Positions 17,827 through 26,854 of a stretch of DNA of 64,000 nucleotides are shown piece by piece. Made by a program: the position numbers and the translations under genes. The notes below the pieces were generated by a model that saw only the letters and a program-made list of their open reading frames with translations, was not told the DNA's origin and ran no database searches. The DNA lies in the NCBI GenBank assembly GCA_021373135.1, contig JAJFTH010000004.1, forward strand, positions 62,001 to 126,000, read 5' to 3'. The stretch is from Bacteroidales bacterium. GTDB taxonomy: Bacteria; Bacteroidota; Bacteroidia; Bacteroidales; UBA1402. Each line of letters starts with the position of its first letter. Within the stretch, counting starts at the first letter, position 1.

Positions 17827-19605
17827 CTACTCGTCTGAAAAGTGCACCAAAACCTTACGGTAAGAATTGAAGATTTTTGACTTGGAAACAAAACCGACAT
17901 ATTTATCGTTTTCATCAATTACCGGCAAATTCCAGGCATTGGTATCGTCAAAAATCTTCATTACTTTCTCCATAGGGTCATTGATTCGAAGTTTTGCAGG
18001 AGGCGAAGTCATGAGTTTCCGTACTTTGAAGCGCATGTACAAATCTTTGCGAAACATGATATTGCGGATATCATCGAGCAGGACGATACCCAAAAGCGTG
18101 CCGTTGTCATCAATGACAGGAAAAACATTGCGCTTGGCGGTTGAAATGACTTTTACCAAATCACCAAGATACATTTCCGGATGAACCACATCAAAATCCT
18201 TTTCAATCACATTTTCCACCTTCATCAGGGTAAGCACGGCCTTATCCTTGTGGTGTGTGACCAGCTCCCCTTTCTGAGCCAGACGCATGGAATAAATACT
18301 GTGCTTTTCAAACAGAAAGATGGTGAGATAGGATACACTGGAAACAATCATCAATGGCAGAAATAGTTGAAAGCCACCTGTCAGTTCAGCAATGAGGAAT
18401 ATGCCGGTCAAAGGTGCATGCATCACTGCCGACATCATGCCGGCCATACCCAGTAACGCAAAGTTTTGTTCCGAGACATCGGAAATACCCAATTCATTGA
18501 ATGAATGTGCCACCACAAAACCGACCAAAGCCCCCACGAACAAGCTTGGAGCAAAGACTCCTCCCACTCCGCCGGCACCATTGGTTGAAGCCGATGCAAA
18601 AATCTTGAAAAAAATGATCAGGCACATATAACCGATCAGTAACCAGACATTGTCTTTATAAGCATAAAAGAAACTGCCTTCTGTCAGGATATCAGGCTGG
18701 CCGTTAATGAGCTGTGATATAGTTGTATATCCTTCTCCGTACAATGGAGGAAACAGAAAAATCAGGACACTGAGCACCACTGCCCCAAGTAGTAATTTAG
18801 AATATAAATTATCCATCTTCCGATACCAACCTTCCACTTTGTTCATGCCCCTGATCAAATAAAGGGCTACAAGTCCGCAAGCCATTCCCAGGACAATGGC
18901 CCAGGGAATCCTGTTTAACAGAAACGGCTCGGACATAGAAAACTCAAACATGGGTTGAGTGCCTGTCACAAAATAAGAAAGGGAAGCAGCGGTGACTGAT
19001 GTGACCATCAAAGGTAACACGGATGCAGCCGTCATGTCAAGCATCAATACTTCAATCGTGAAAAACAGTCCTGCAATCGGTGCCTTGAAAATACCGGCAA
19101 TGGCACCGGCAGCACCACAACCCATCAACAACATCAACGTCTTCTGGTTCATCTTGAAATAGCTGCCTAGATTGGAGCCGATGGCAGCTCCGGTCAACAC
19201 GATAGGTGCTTCAGCTCCTAAAGACCCTCCCATGCCGATGGTCAGGGAACTACCGACGATGGAAGTCCACATATTGTGTCTTTTCAGACGACCTTGTCTG
19301 CGGGAAATGGCATAAAGAATATGGGTGACTCCATGACTGATATCATCACGGACAATATAACGTACAAAAAGGGAGGCCAAAAAAATGCCGATAGCCGGAT
19401 ACAACAAATACAGGTAATTGGCTGAATCAACAGCAAAAGCGGATGTCAGGAAATGCTGGATGATCTCGATCAGTCTCTTCAAAACCAGAGCAGCAATGGC
19501 TGTCAGGATTCCGACCACAAAGCTTAGTATCAATATGAAATTCGATTCCTTGATATGCTTCTCCCGCCAGCGAATAAAATTCAAATACCGCTCACTTTCC
19601 ATCAT
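17827..19605 (-). CDS. ClC-family chloride channel/transporter with two CBS domains
   Basis: A 592-aa inner-membrane protein. The ClC domain (about residues 20-440) has GMGGSLGAEAPIVLTGAA (selectivity loop), GIFKAPIAGLFFTIEVL and GVGGVFAPSLFVGALVG. The C-terminal cytoplasmic part holds a pair of CBS domains (about 460-590) with LRINDPMEKVMKIFDD and the GIVLLDDIR motif, likely nucleotide sensing. The gene sits between the sugar transferase and fmt. Whether it is a channel or an H+/Cl- antiporter is not decided here. Confidence 0.94.
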   Translation of the reverse strand: MMESERYLNFIRWREKHIKESNFILILSFVVGILTAIAALVLKRLIEIIQHFLTSAFAVDSANYLYLLYPAIGIFLASLFVRYIVRDDISHGVTHILYAISRRQGRLKRHNMWTSIVGSSLTIGMGGSLGAEAPIVLTGAAIGSNLGSYFKMNQKTLMLLMGCGAAGAIAGIFKAPIAGLFFTIEVLMLDMTAASVLPLMVTSVTAASLSYFVTGTQPMFEFSMSEPFLLNRIPWAIVLGMACGLVALYLIRGMNKVEGWYRKMDNLYSKLLLGAVVLSVLIFLFPPLYGEGYTTISQLINGQPDILTEGSFFYAYKDNVWLLIGYMCLIIFFKIFASASTNGAGGVGGVFAPSLFVGALVGFVVAHSFNELGISDVSEQNFALLGMAGMMSAVMHAPLTGIFLIAELTGGFQLFLPLMIVSSVSYLTIFLFEKHSIYSMRLAQKGELVTHHKDKAVLTLMKVENVIEKDFDVVHPEMYLGDLVKVISTAKRNVFPVIDDNGTLLGIVLLDDIRNIMFRKDLYMRFKVRKLMTSPPAKLRINDPMEKVMKIFDDTNAWNLPVIDENDKYVGFVSKSKIFNSYRKVLVHFSDE

Positions 19606-19713
19606 TTAACCAGCCATTATTATTTCGGCAAAGAACAACAATTTTTATAAATGTTGCAAACCAAAAACAGGAATTAATAAAACGAGCGTGGATAAAGCCC
19701 TAAAAAGTTCATT

Positions 19714-19741
19714 TGAAAAAATCCTCAACTTTTGCAGTTGA
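19714..19741 (-). terminator. Putative terminator of the sugar transferase gene
   Basis: On the minus strand TCAACT-GCAAA-AGTTGA (19725-19741) is followed by GGATTTTTTC. A partially matching arm (19752-19768) allows a larger alternative stem. Confidence 0.55.
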
Positions 19742-19779
19742 TCCTTAATCCTCAGATTTTACAGTTGAGCCACATTTAT

Positions 19780-21192
19780 TTACTGCCCATTCCCGGAAAG
19801 TAATGGTTTTATGGTAAATACAAGAATTTTCAGGTCAATCAACAGACTCTGGTTTTCCAGGTAAATAATATCATACTCCAGACGCCGAATCATTTTTTCC
19901 ACGGTATCGGCATACCCGAATTTCACCATCCCCCAAGAAGTCACCCCGGGAAGAACACTTTGTATCAAATAATAATGAGGTGCTTTGGTTACAATCTGAT
20001 CCACAAAATATTGCCTTTCAGGACGAGGCCCAACCAAAGACATGTCCCCTTTGAGTACATTCCAAAACTGAGGCAACTCATCCAGCCTGTATTTTCGCAT
20101 AAAACGTCCGAATGGCGTCACTCTCGAATCATCCACACTGGACAAGAGAGGGCCATCAGGTTCCGCGTCCATATACATGGTACGGAATTTATAAATCTTG
20201 AATTTTCTACCCTTTTTCCCCACCCGTTCCTGTGCATAAAAGACGCAACCATCAGAGTCCATTCGGACACGAATGGCCAAACACAAATACAACGGAGACA
20301 AAACGATGAGTAACAGCAGAGAAACGAATCTATCAAAGAATGACTTGACTGTTTTCTGCCACTCGGACATGGATGATGGAGTCAGATTGATCATCGGAAT
20401 GCCAAAAAGAGAAAACAAGGAAACTTTTCCGGACAAGATATCCTGTTTGGAGGCAAAGGCTTTGATGGGTAGACGATACACATAGGACTGATCCAGCAAT
20501 TGCTGAGTCGTATCAGGGTCATGGCTGTCTATGGCAAAAATCAATTCTTCCACCTGGTACTGAGCTATCAGCAAGCCAAGTTGATTCATGTCGCCGATGA
20601 TTTCTTCAGACGGGACCATCTCTTTTTCCAACCCTGTACGGATAAAACCCTTTAATTGATAAATGAAATTACTGCGGTATGAATTGAATTCACCCAAAGC
20701 CCTCCGTGCATTTTCACCTGTACCGACAATCAGGATAGGGACACAATAACGCCCCTTTGACTGATGATAAATCAGCGGGCCGGTCTGTATCAAACGGAAA
20801 ATCCATGTACATATAAACTGGATGGCAAAAAAGCCGATGATTATTTCATAATACAAATCCGGCCCTTCCGGATAGTCATCGACAATAATTAGAAAAAACA
20901 ATAACAGAACTCCAATCAATGCACAAATGGCTGTATTCAAAATGTCACCGAGATTGGTCTTGCGACGGGGATGGACATAATAACCGCTAAAGTAATAAAT
21001 CACCAGCCAGTAAAGAGGCACCAGAAAGCTCATCCAAATGGCTTTGGAGGAAAGCAGAAACTCTGTCAGCGTTGAAAAATAGATGGTATGGCGAAAGACA
21101 TTGAAACGAAAGACACTGAATATTTGCCAGGCAATAAATGCCGACAAAAAGTCAAACAAGAGATAGGCCAGTATTCTTTTTTTATCGTTCAT
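19780..21192 (-). CDS. Exopolysaccharide undecaprenyl-phosphate glycosylphosphotransferase
   Basis: A 470-aa WcaJ/WbaP-type enzyme that starts polysaccharide repeat units by moving a sugar-1-phosphate to undecaprenyl phosphate. The N-terminal half has four or five hydrophobic helices and a CoA-binding-like domain (VPILIVGTGENARRALGEF). The C-terminal Bac_transf domain carries RVGKKGRKFKIYKFRTMY, KYRLDELPQFWNVLKGDMSLVGPRPE and the final LPGVTSWGMVKFGY. The start at 21192 (MNDKKR) is preferred over 21216. No other polysaccharide genes are adjacent, so it appears as a solitary insertion between the threonylcarbamoyl-AMP synthase and ClC genes. Confidence 0.92.
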   Translation of the reverse strand: MNDKKRILAYLLFDFLSAFIAWQIFSVFRFNVFRHTIYFSTLTEFLLSSKAIWMSFLVPLYWLVIYYFSGYYVHPRRKTNLGDILNTAICALIGVLLLFFLIIVDDYPEGPDLYYEIIIGFFAIQFICTWIFRLIQTGPLIYHQSKGRYCVPILIVGTGENARRALGEFNSYRSNFIYQLKGFIRTGLEKEMVPSEEIIGDMNQLGLLIAQYQVEELIFAIDSHDPDTTQQLLDQSYVYRLPIKAFASKQDILSGKVSLFSLFGIPMINLTPSSMSEWQKTVKSFFDRFVSLLLLIVLSPLYLCLAIRVRMDSDGCVFYAQERVGKKGRKFKIYKFRTMYMDAEPDGPLLSSVDDSRVTPFGRFMRKYRLDELPQFWNVLKGDMSLVGPRPERQYFVDQIVTKAPHYYLIQSVLPGVTSWGMVKFGYADTVEKMIRRLEYDIIYLENQSLLIDLKILVFTIKPLLSGNGQ

Positions 21193-21278
21193 GTCAAATA
21201 AGCCGGGATTAAGCATCAGATTAAGCCACCCCGAATTTAGTTAAAACGTCTCAGAATATATTTTAGTGTGTATATTTT

Positions 21279-21842
21279 TTATTTTCTAATTATTTCAATC
21301 TTTCCTCCAAGTCCGAGTTTAAGGATGGATGAAGGTTTGGCCGGTGTTTTGTCCGTTCTTCTGTAATCCACGACATAGTCTACCGCTGATATGATTTCCG
21401 GGGAAATCTCCTCAAAAAATCTGGGGGAAGGTTCACCGCTCACGTTGGCCGATGTAGACACAATCGCTTTTCGGAAGCGTTCACAAAGCTGTTTCGAAAA
21501 TGATTCCTTTGTTACACGTATGCCCACACTGCCATCTTCGGCCAGAAGATTGGGAGCCAGATTACGGCCTCCCGGATAAATGATGGTCAGCGGATTTTCC
21601 GCCAGTTCCACCAAATCCCACGCCACCTCCGGAACTTCCTGAACGTAGAAATCCAATTTGACAGGATGATCTATCAATACAAGCAAAGCTTTGCTGTCTG
21701 ACCGTTTCTTGATTTCAAATACCCGGCGCACAGCTGCTTCGTTGGTGGCATCACAGCCAATTCCCCAAATCGTGTCGGTCGGATATAGAATCACACCACC
21801 CTTGTAAAGTACTTCCTGAGCTTTTTTGATCTCCTCGTTCAT
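21279..21842 (-). CDS. tsaC/ywlC: L-threonylcarbamoyladenylate synthase
   Basis: A 187-aa Sua5/YciO/YrdC-domain protein that makes threonylcarbamoyl-AMP for the t6A37 modification of tRNA. Segments: GGVILYPTDTIWGIGCDA, KKRSDSKALLVLIDH, GSVGIRVTKE, and STSANVSGEPSPRFF. It is the short TsaC-type form lacking the C-terminal Sua5 domain. The ATG at 21842 is chosen because a -7 element lies 20 nt upstream; the frame extends to 21905 only through that promoter. It is divergent from recJ. Confidence 0.93.
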   Translation of the reverse strand: MNEEIKKAQEVLYKGGVILYPTDTIWGIGCDATNEAAVRRVFEIKKRSDSKALLVLIDHPVKLDFYVQEVPEVAWDLVELAENPLTIIYPGGRNLAPNLLAEDGSVGIRVTKESFSKQLCERFRKAIVSTSANVSGEPSPRFFEEISPEIISAVDYVVDYRRTDKTPAKPSSILKLGLGGKIEIIRK

Positions 21843-21861
21843 ATTAATTGAATTTTTAGCA

Positions 21862-21869
21862 CAAATATA
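21862..21869 (-). promoter_or_regulatory. -7 element of the threonylcarbamoyl-AMP synthase gene
   Basis: Minus-strand TATATTTG, an exact TAnnTTTG match 20 nt before the ATG at 21842. No correctly spaced TTG. The rest of the 274-nt gap before recJ is AT-rich without other clear elements. Confidence 0.5.
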
Positions 21870-22116
21870 ACCAGAATTTGGTGACGTATGAATGAAGTAC
21901 ATCATACATTTTGATTTCGAAATTGTCTCTCAACATATTAGTGATTATTTTATAACTTTAGCAAACAAGCTTCGAATTTATCCCAAAAAAGCACTATCTT
22001 TACAACTCTCTTTATTAAAGTATCCAGCCAAAACGTGTTATACATGGGCTGGGAAGACCTTGAGGTTAGCTTAAACTGCCTCAATTCGGAGCTGAAAGAA
22101 AAAAATAATATATATA

Positions 22117-23847
22117 ATGATTAACAAATGGAATTATTTAACCCTCACATCCGACCAGACCGCCAAAAAGGAATCCCTCGCAAAAGAGCTGGGGATCAGC
22201 CCGATATTGGCGCATCTACTGGTACAGCGAGGGATTAAAAGTTTTGATCAGGCCAAACAATTTTTTCGTCCCCAACTCTCTGATTTGCATGATCCATTTC
22301 TGATGAATGACATGGACAAAGCAGTAGCACGTCTGAATGCTGCTTTGCAAAAGAAAGAGCATATCCTCATTTATGGCGATTATGACGTTGATGGAACCTC
22401 GGCGGTCGCCTTGGTTTACAAGTTCCTCCAACAGTTTTCATCAAACATCGGCTACTATATTCCAGATCGTTACGGAGAAGGTTATGGCATTTCCCATAAA
22501 GGCATAGATTTTGCCGCAGAGAATGGCTACAAGTTGATGATTGCCCTCGATTGCGGCATCAAGGCTATTGAAAAAATCGATTATGCCAAAACGAAAGGCA
22601 TCGATTTTATCATTTGCGACCACCATGTACCTGACGACAAACTACCCGATGCCATCGCCGTGCTGGATGCCAAACGTGTCGATTCAACCTATCCCTACGA
22701 CCAGTTGTCGGGCTGTGGTGTAGGCTTCAAGTTCATGCAAGCTTTTGCCCAGAACAACAACATCAAGTTTTCCGATTTGACGCCATTACTTGACCTGGTC
22801 GCCATCAGCATCGCATCCGATATCGTTCCCATCACCGGGGAAAACCGCATTCTGGCACATTATGGCTTAAAACAATTGAATTCCAACCCCAGTGTCGGGC
22901 TCAAGGCCATCATTGAAACTTGTGGTTTGATAGACAAAGATATCACCATCAGTGACATCGTCTTCAAGATCGGACCACGCCTCAACGCCTCCGGAAGGAT
23001 TGAAACCGGTAACGAATCGGTAGAATTGATGACCACCAACGACCCGGTCATTGCAAGAAGGAAAAGTGGTGAAATCAACCAATACAACCAAACCAGAAAA
23101 GACCTGGACAAAAACATCACAGAAGAGGCCAACTCTGCTTTGCAAGCTTGCACCAACCTGTCTGACAGAAAGGGCATCGTTGTCTACAACAAAGAATGGC
23201 ACAAAGGGGTAATAGGCATCGTGGCATCCAGACTGACCGAAGAATATTACCGTCCCGCCATTGTCCTGACACGTACCGATGATTTAGCTACAGGATCCGC
23301 CCGTTCCGTTCCGGGTTTTGACATCTATAAAGCCATCGATCACTGCCGCGACTTGTTGGAGAATTTCGGCGGGCATACGTATGCTGCCGGTCTATCCATG
23401 AAAGTGGAGAAAGTTGCGGAGTTCACGAAACGTTTTGAGGATTATGTAGCTAAGAATATCCTACCGGAACAGATGGTACCGACCATAGACATCGATGAGG
23501 AATTATCTTTCAAGGAAATAACGCCGAAATTCATTCGTCAACTGAAACTTTTCAGTCCGTTCGGGCCTGATAACGCCAAGCCGACATTTTGCACCAAAAA
23601 CGTCAGCGACTACGGAACCAGCCGTCTTTTTGGCCGGGAAATGAATCACCTGAAATTGGAGCTGATTGACAAGGACTCCCAGAACATCATGAACGGTATC
23701 GCCTTTTCACAGCAAAAGCACATCAACTATGTCAAAAGCAGGAATACTTTTGACATCGCCTATTCCATTGAAGAGAACAACTACAATGGCGGGAATTATA
23801 CACAATTGCTGATCAAGGATATCAAGACCGAAGGGAACGAACAATAA
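22117..23847 (+). CDS. recJ: Single-stranded-DNA-specific exonuclease RecJ
   Basis: A 576-aa DHH-family 5'-3' ssDNA exonuclease for recombination and mismatch or base-excision repair. The catalytic DYDVDGTSAVALVYKFL lies near residue 88, the DHH motif is CDHHVPDDKLPDA (near 168), and FKIGPRLNASGRI and the DHHA1 motif FGGHTYAAGLSM are intact. The C-terminal OB part ends near residue 570. The gene is 28 nt upstream of recQ, forming a repair operon. A 26-codon ORF at 22044-22124 overlaps its first codons by 8 nt but is unsupported. Confidence 0.96.
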   Translation: MINKWNYLTLTSDQTAKKESLAKELGISPILAHLLVQRGIKSFDQAKQFFRPQLSDLHDPFLMNDMDKAVARLNAALQKKEHILIYGDYDVDGTSAVALVYKFLQQFSSNIGYYIPDRYGEGYGISHKGIDFAAENGYKLMIALDCGIKAIEKIDYAKTKGIDFIICDHHVPDDKLPDAIAVLDAKRVDSTYPYDQLSGCGVGFKFMQAFAQNNNIKFSDLTPLLDLVAISIASDIVPITGENRILAHYGLKQLNSNPSVGLKAIIETCGLIDKDITISDIVFKIGPRLNASGRIETGNESVELMTTNDPVIARRKSGEINQYNQTRKDLDKNITEEANSALQACTNLSDRKGIVVYNKEWHKGVIGIVASRLTEEYYRPAIVLTRTDDLATGSARSVPGFDIYKAIDHCRDLLENFGGHTYAAGLSMKVEKVAEFTKRFEDYVAKNILPEQMVPTIDIDEELSFKEITPKFIRQLKLFSPFGPDNAKPTFCTKNVSDYGTSRLFGREMNHLKLELIDKDSQNIMNGIAFSQQKHINYVKSRNTFDIAYSIEENNYNGGNYTQLLIKDIKTEGNEQ

Positions 23848-23875
23848 CTGCGGTTTACTGCTAAATGGTTAATTC

Positions 23876-25777
23876 ATGAGCATTTACCACGACATTCTGA
23901 AAAAGTATTGGGGATATGCCGATTTTCGGGATTTGCAGGAGGATATCATCCAATCTGTATGCGAAGGTCGGGATACCTTGGCTTTGATGCCGACAGGCGG
24001 GGGGAAATCCATCACCTTCCAGATTCCGGCACTTGCCATGGACGGCATTTGTCTGGTAATCACCCCGCTAATCGCCCTCATGAAAGACCAGGTGGAAAAC
24101 CTGAAAAGCAGGGGCATCAAAGCTGCAGCCATTTATTCCGGAATGACTCAAAAAGAAATCCTGATCACGCTCGACAACTGCCTCTATGGCGATTACAAAT
24201 TTTTGTATGTTTCTCCCGAGCGACTCAGCACGGAAACTTTCGTCAGTCGGATCAAATTCATGCAAGTCAACCTGATTGCCGTTGACGAATCCCATTGCAT
24301 CTCCCAATGGGGTTATGATTTCAGGCCATCCTATCTGAACATCGCCGAAATCAGGGATATCCTGCCCGGCGTTCCGGTTTTGGCCCTGACAGCTACGGCA
24401 ACCCCCGAAGTGGTGAAAGATATCCAGCAAAGGTTACATTTCCCTAAACCCAATGTCTTTCAGAAAAGCTTTGAAAGAAGCAATCTGGCTTATGTAGTCA
24501 GGCATGTCGAAGACAAGGAGAAAATGTTGCTGAAAATTCTGGACAAAACGCCGGGATCAGCTGTCGTCTATGTACGCAGCCGCAAGAATACCAAAGAAAT
24601 ATCCGACATGCTCCACAGTAACGGTATTTCTTCCGACTATTTTCATGCAGGATTGACCAACGAACGCAAGGATCAGAAACAAGCCGCATGGATGTCCGGC
24701 GAATGCAGGGTCATCGTGGCCACCAATGCTTTCGGCATGGGTATCGACAAAGCCGATGTGCGGCTCGTTGTCCATATAGACCTGCCTGATTCCATGGAAG
24801 CATACTTCCAGGAAGCCGGCCGTGCAGGCCGCGACGGAAAAAAAGCCTATGCGGTCTTGCTTTTTCAAAAAGCGGATGCAACCAAACTCAAAAAGCGCAT
24901 TCATGACAGCTTTCCTGAAAAAGAGACCATCCGGAAAGTCTATGAATCACTGGCTCATTATTTCGAGATAGCAGCAGGTTCGGGCGCAGGTTTCATGCAT
25001 GCTTTCGACCTGACAGACTTTTGTACCAAATTCAAGTACAGTTTCCTGCAAGGCTACCATGCCCTCAAAATACTGGAACAAGCCGGTTATATTGAATTGA
25101 CCGAAGAATTGGACAACCCTTCAAGGGTCTATTTCCTAACCAAACGGGACGAGTTGTACCAACTGCGTCTGGAAGACAAAAAAAGTGACGAGATACTGCA
25201 GACCTTGCTCCGCTCCTACACCGGATTATTTGCCGATTTTGTACCCATTCAGGAAGAAGTCCTTGCCAAAAGACTTCAAACAAACACAAGAGATATCTAT
25301 GAACGTTTGCTCAGACTTTCCAAACTGGGAGTCATCCACTACATTCCACGAAAAAAATCTCCATACATCATTTATCAGGTAAATAGAGAAGACACGGAAC
25401 GGGTAATCCTGCGCAGGGAAGTCTATGAAGACAGGCTGGAACGTTACGAAAAGCGTATCGGAGCCATGCTGGACTATGCCAACCAGGATCAGGTTTGCAG
25501 AAGCAAACAACTTTTGCTCTATTTCGGCCAAAAAGATGCACCGAACTGTGGAAAATGCGACGTTTGCCTGACCAAAAACGAAATGGGCCTGTCACGCTTC
25601 GAATATGAACACATTCAAGGTAAGATTTTCAGTCAACTCGGCAACGGTCCGATGTTGCTGGATGAGCTGATAGACAGCCTTCAGGAAGAAAGTGCCAAAA
25701 GTTTGAAAGTATTCAGACACCTTTGTGATGCCGGAAAAATCCGACATCATCCTGACAAAAACACTTTTTTTCTGTAA
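23876..25777 (+). CDS. recQ: ATP-dependent DNA helicase RecQ
   Basis: A 633-aa superfamily 2 helicase. It has motif I LMPTGGGKSITFQIPAL (near residue 39), the DEAH-type box VDESHCISQWGYDFRPSY, motif III ALTATATPEV, motifs V and VI (IVATNAFGMGIDKADVR and QEAGRAGRDGK), and the zinc-binding RQC region with Cys residues in VCRSKQLLLYFG and NCGKCDVC. The C-terminus continues as a winged helix; no clear HRDC domain is seen. It is coupled in order to recJ, which degrades the strand RecQ unwinds. Confidence 0.96.
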   Translation: MSIYHDILKKYWGYADFRDLQEDIIQSVCEGRDTLALMPTGGGKSITFQIPALAMDGICLVITPLIALMKDQVENLKSRGIKAAAIYSGMTQKEILITLDNCLYGDYKFLYVSPERLSTETFVSRIKFMQVNLIAVDESHCISQWGYDFRPSYLNIAEIRDILPGVPVLALTATATPEVVKDIQQRLHFPKPNVFQKSFERSNLAYVVRHVEDKEKMLLKILDKTPGSAVVYVRSRKNTKEISDMLHSNGISSDYFHAGLTNERKDQKQAAWMSGECRVIVATNAFGMGIDKADVRLVVHIDLPDSMEAYFQEAGRAGRDGKKAYAVLLFQKADATKLKKRIHDSFPEKETIRKVYESLAHYFEIAAGSGAGFMHAFDLTDFCTKFKYSFLQGYHALKILEQAGYIELTEELDNPSRVYFLTKRDELYQLRLEDKKSDEILQTLLRSYTGLFADFVPIQEEVLAKRLQTNTRDIYERLLRLSKLGVIHYIPRKKSPYIIYQVNREDTERVILRREVYEDRLERYEKRIGAMLDYANQDQVCRSKQLLLYFGQKDAPNCGKCDVCLTKNEMGLSRFEYEHIQGKIFSQLGNGPMLLDELIDSLQEESAKSLKVFRHLCDAGKIRHHPDKNTFFL

Positions 25778-25788
25778 TTTTTTTACTT

Positions 25789-25822
25789 TTTGGTGCTTTT
25801 TTCAAAAATATTCGTACTTTTG
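25789..25822 (+). promoter_or_regulatory. Promoter of the aromatic amino-acid operon
   Basis: TTTG (25789-25792), 22 bp, TACTTTTG (25815-25822). The -7 box is an exact consensus; the spacing is slightly long. Transcription would begin about 12-15 nt before the leader peptide ATG at 25843. Confidence 0.55.
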
Positions 25823-25842
25823 TCGCGAAATACTTCATCACA

Positions 25843-25920
25843 ATGATACAAAGAGGTTTTGCATACTTTTATTTTTACTTTTACTACCAATACAGTAAGA
25901 GCGGGATTTTGTATGCATGA
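25843..25920 (+). CDS. Phe/Tyr-rich leader peptide
   Basis: A 25-codon ORF too short for ordinary gene calling. Eleven of its 25 residues are aromatic: four Phe and seven Tyr, including the run FAYFYFYFYYQY. It lies in the leader of pheA, before a classical terminator. Such a composition is the hallmark of ribosome-mediated attenuation: shortage of charged tRNA-Phe or tRNA-Tyr stalls the ribosome on the run. The peptide itself has no other expected function. Confidence 0.9.
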   Translation: MIQRGFAYFYFYFYYQYSKSGILYA

Positions 25921-25981
25921 CTACCAACTAAAAATATTTAAACAAAAGGATCCCGCCAAGCAATTAGCGGGATTTTTTTTT
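25901..25981 (+). terminator. Attenuator with competing antiterminator
   Basis: ATCCCGC (25950-25956) and GCGGGAT (25967-25973) make a perfect stem followed by nine T residues: a rho-independent terminator 12 nt before pheA. An identical GCGGGATTTT occurs at 25901-25910 inside the leader ORF, just past the aromatic codons, and can pair with 25950-25956 instead, giving the antiterminator. Ribosome stalling upstream at 25858-25893 leaves 25901-25910 free to pair, so starvation should favour read-through. Confidence 0.88.
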
Positions 25982-25993
25982 AATTGATTAAAC

Positions 25994-26836
25994 ATGAAAA
26001 AAGTAGCCATTCAGGGAGTCGCCGGTGCTTACCACGACATTGCGGCCAGAGCATTTTTCGAGGGAGAAGAAATTGAAATCATAGATTGTAAGACATTCAA
26101 GGATGTCTTTACAACCATGCGCAAGGACAATTCAGTTTTTGGAATCATCGCCATCGAAAATACCATCGCAGGCAGCTTGTTGCAAAACCACAACCTGCTT
26201 CGTGAAAGCGACACCAGCATCATCGGTGAATTCAAGCAACGCATCAGTCACAGTCTGGCCGTTTTGCCCGGTCAGAAAATGGAAGACATCAAAGAAGTGC
26301 ACTCCCACCCCATCGCTCTGATGCAATGCGGAGACTTTCTGAACAGACATCCTGACTGGAAAGTTGTTGAAAGTGAAGACACCGCTTTAAGTGCAAAAGC
26401 CATCAGGGACGGGCAAATCAAAGGCAGGGCGGCAATATGCAGTGAGTTCGCCGCAAAAATATACGGACTGGACATTCTCGAAAAAGGTTTTGAAACCAAC
26501 AAACGCAATTTTACCCGTTTTCTGATTTTGGCAGATCGTTGGACAGCAGAGCAATATAATGAATCTTCGGACATCAAGAAATCATCCATCGTTTTCACGA
26601 CGCCACATGAAGAAGGAGCACTTTCGCAGGTTTTATCCGTTTTGTCCTATTACCATAATAACCTGACCAAGATCCAGTCATTACCCATTGTGGGACACGA
26701 ATGGGAATATTTGTTTTTCGTGGACCTGACTTTTGATGAATATATGAAATACAAACAAAGTTTAGACGCCATCCGTCCGCTGACAAAGAACTTGAGGGTT
26801 CTTGGGGAATATAAGATCGGCCGCCAGCAACTCTGA
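25994..26836 (+). CDS. pheA: Prephenate dehydratase
   Basis: A 280-aa monofunctional prephenate dehydratase (prephenate to phenylpyruvate). The catalytic PDT domain runs to about residue 185 with the conserved NFTRFLIL (TRF motif), followed by a C-terminal ACT domain beginning EEGALSQVLSVLS. The usual Phe-binding GALV/ESRP pair reads GALS and QSLP here, so feedback sensitivity may differ. First structural gene after the attenuator; 18 nt upstream of the aminotransferase gene. Confidence 0.96.
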   Translation: MKKVAIQGVAGAYHDIAARAFFEGEEIEIIDCKTFKDVFTTMRKDNSVFGIIAIENTIAGSLLQNHNLLRESDTSIIGEFKQRISHSLAVLPGQKMEDIKEVHSHPIALMQCGDFLNRHPDWKVVESEDTALSAKAIRDGQIKGRAAICSEFAAKIYGLDILEKGFETNKRNFTRFLILADRWTAEQYNESSDIKKSSIVFTTPHEEGALSQVLSVLSYYHNNLTKIQSLPIVGHEWEYLFFVDLTFDEYMKYKQSLDAIRPLTKNLRVLGEYKIGRQQL

Positions 26837-26854
26837 TTATCATTTTAACAAAAT

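Noticed and set aside
22044..22124. 26-codon ORF overlapping the recJ start by 8 nt
   Set aside because: No amino-acid bias, attenuator or conserved motif; a chance ORF is as likely.
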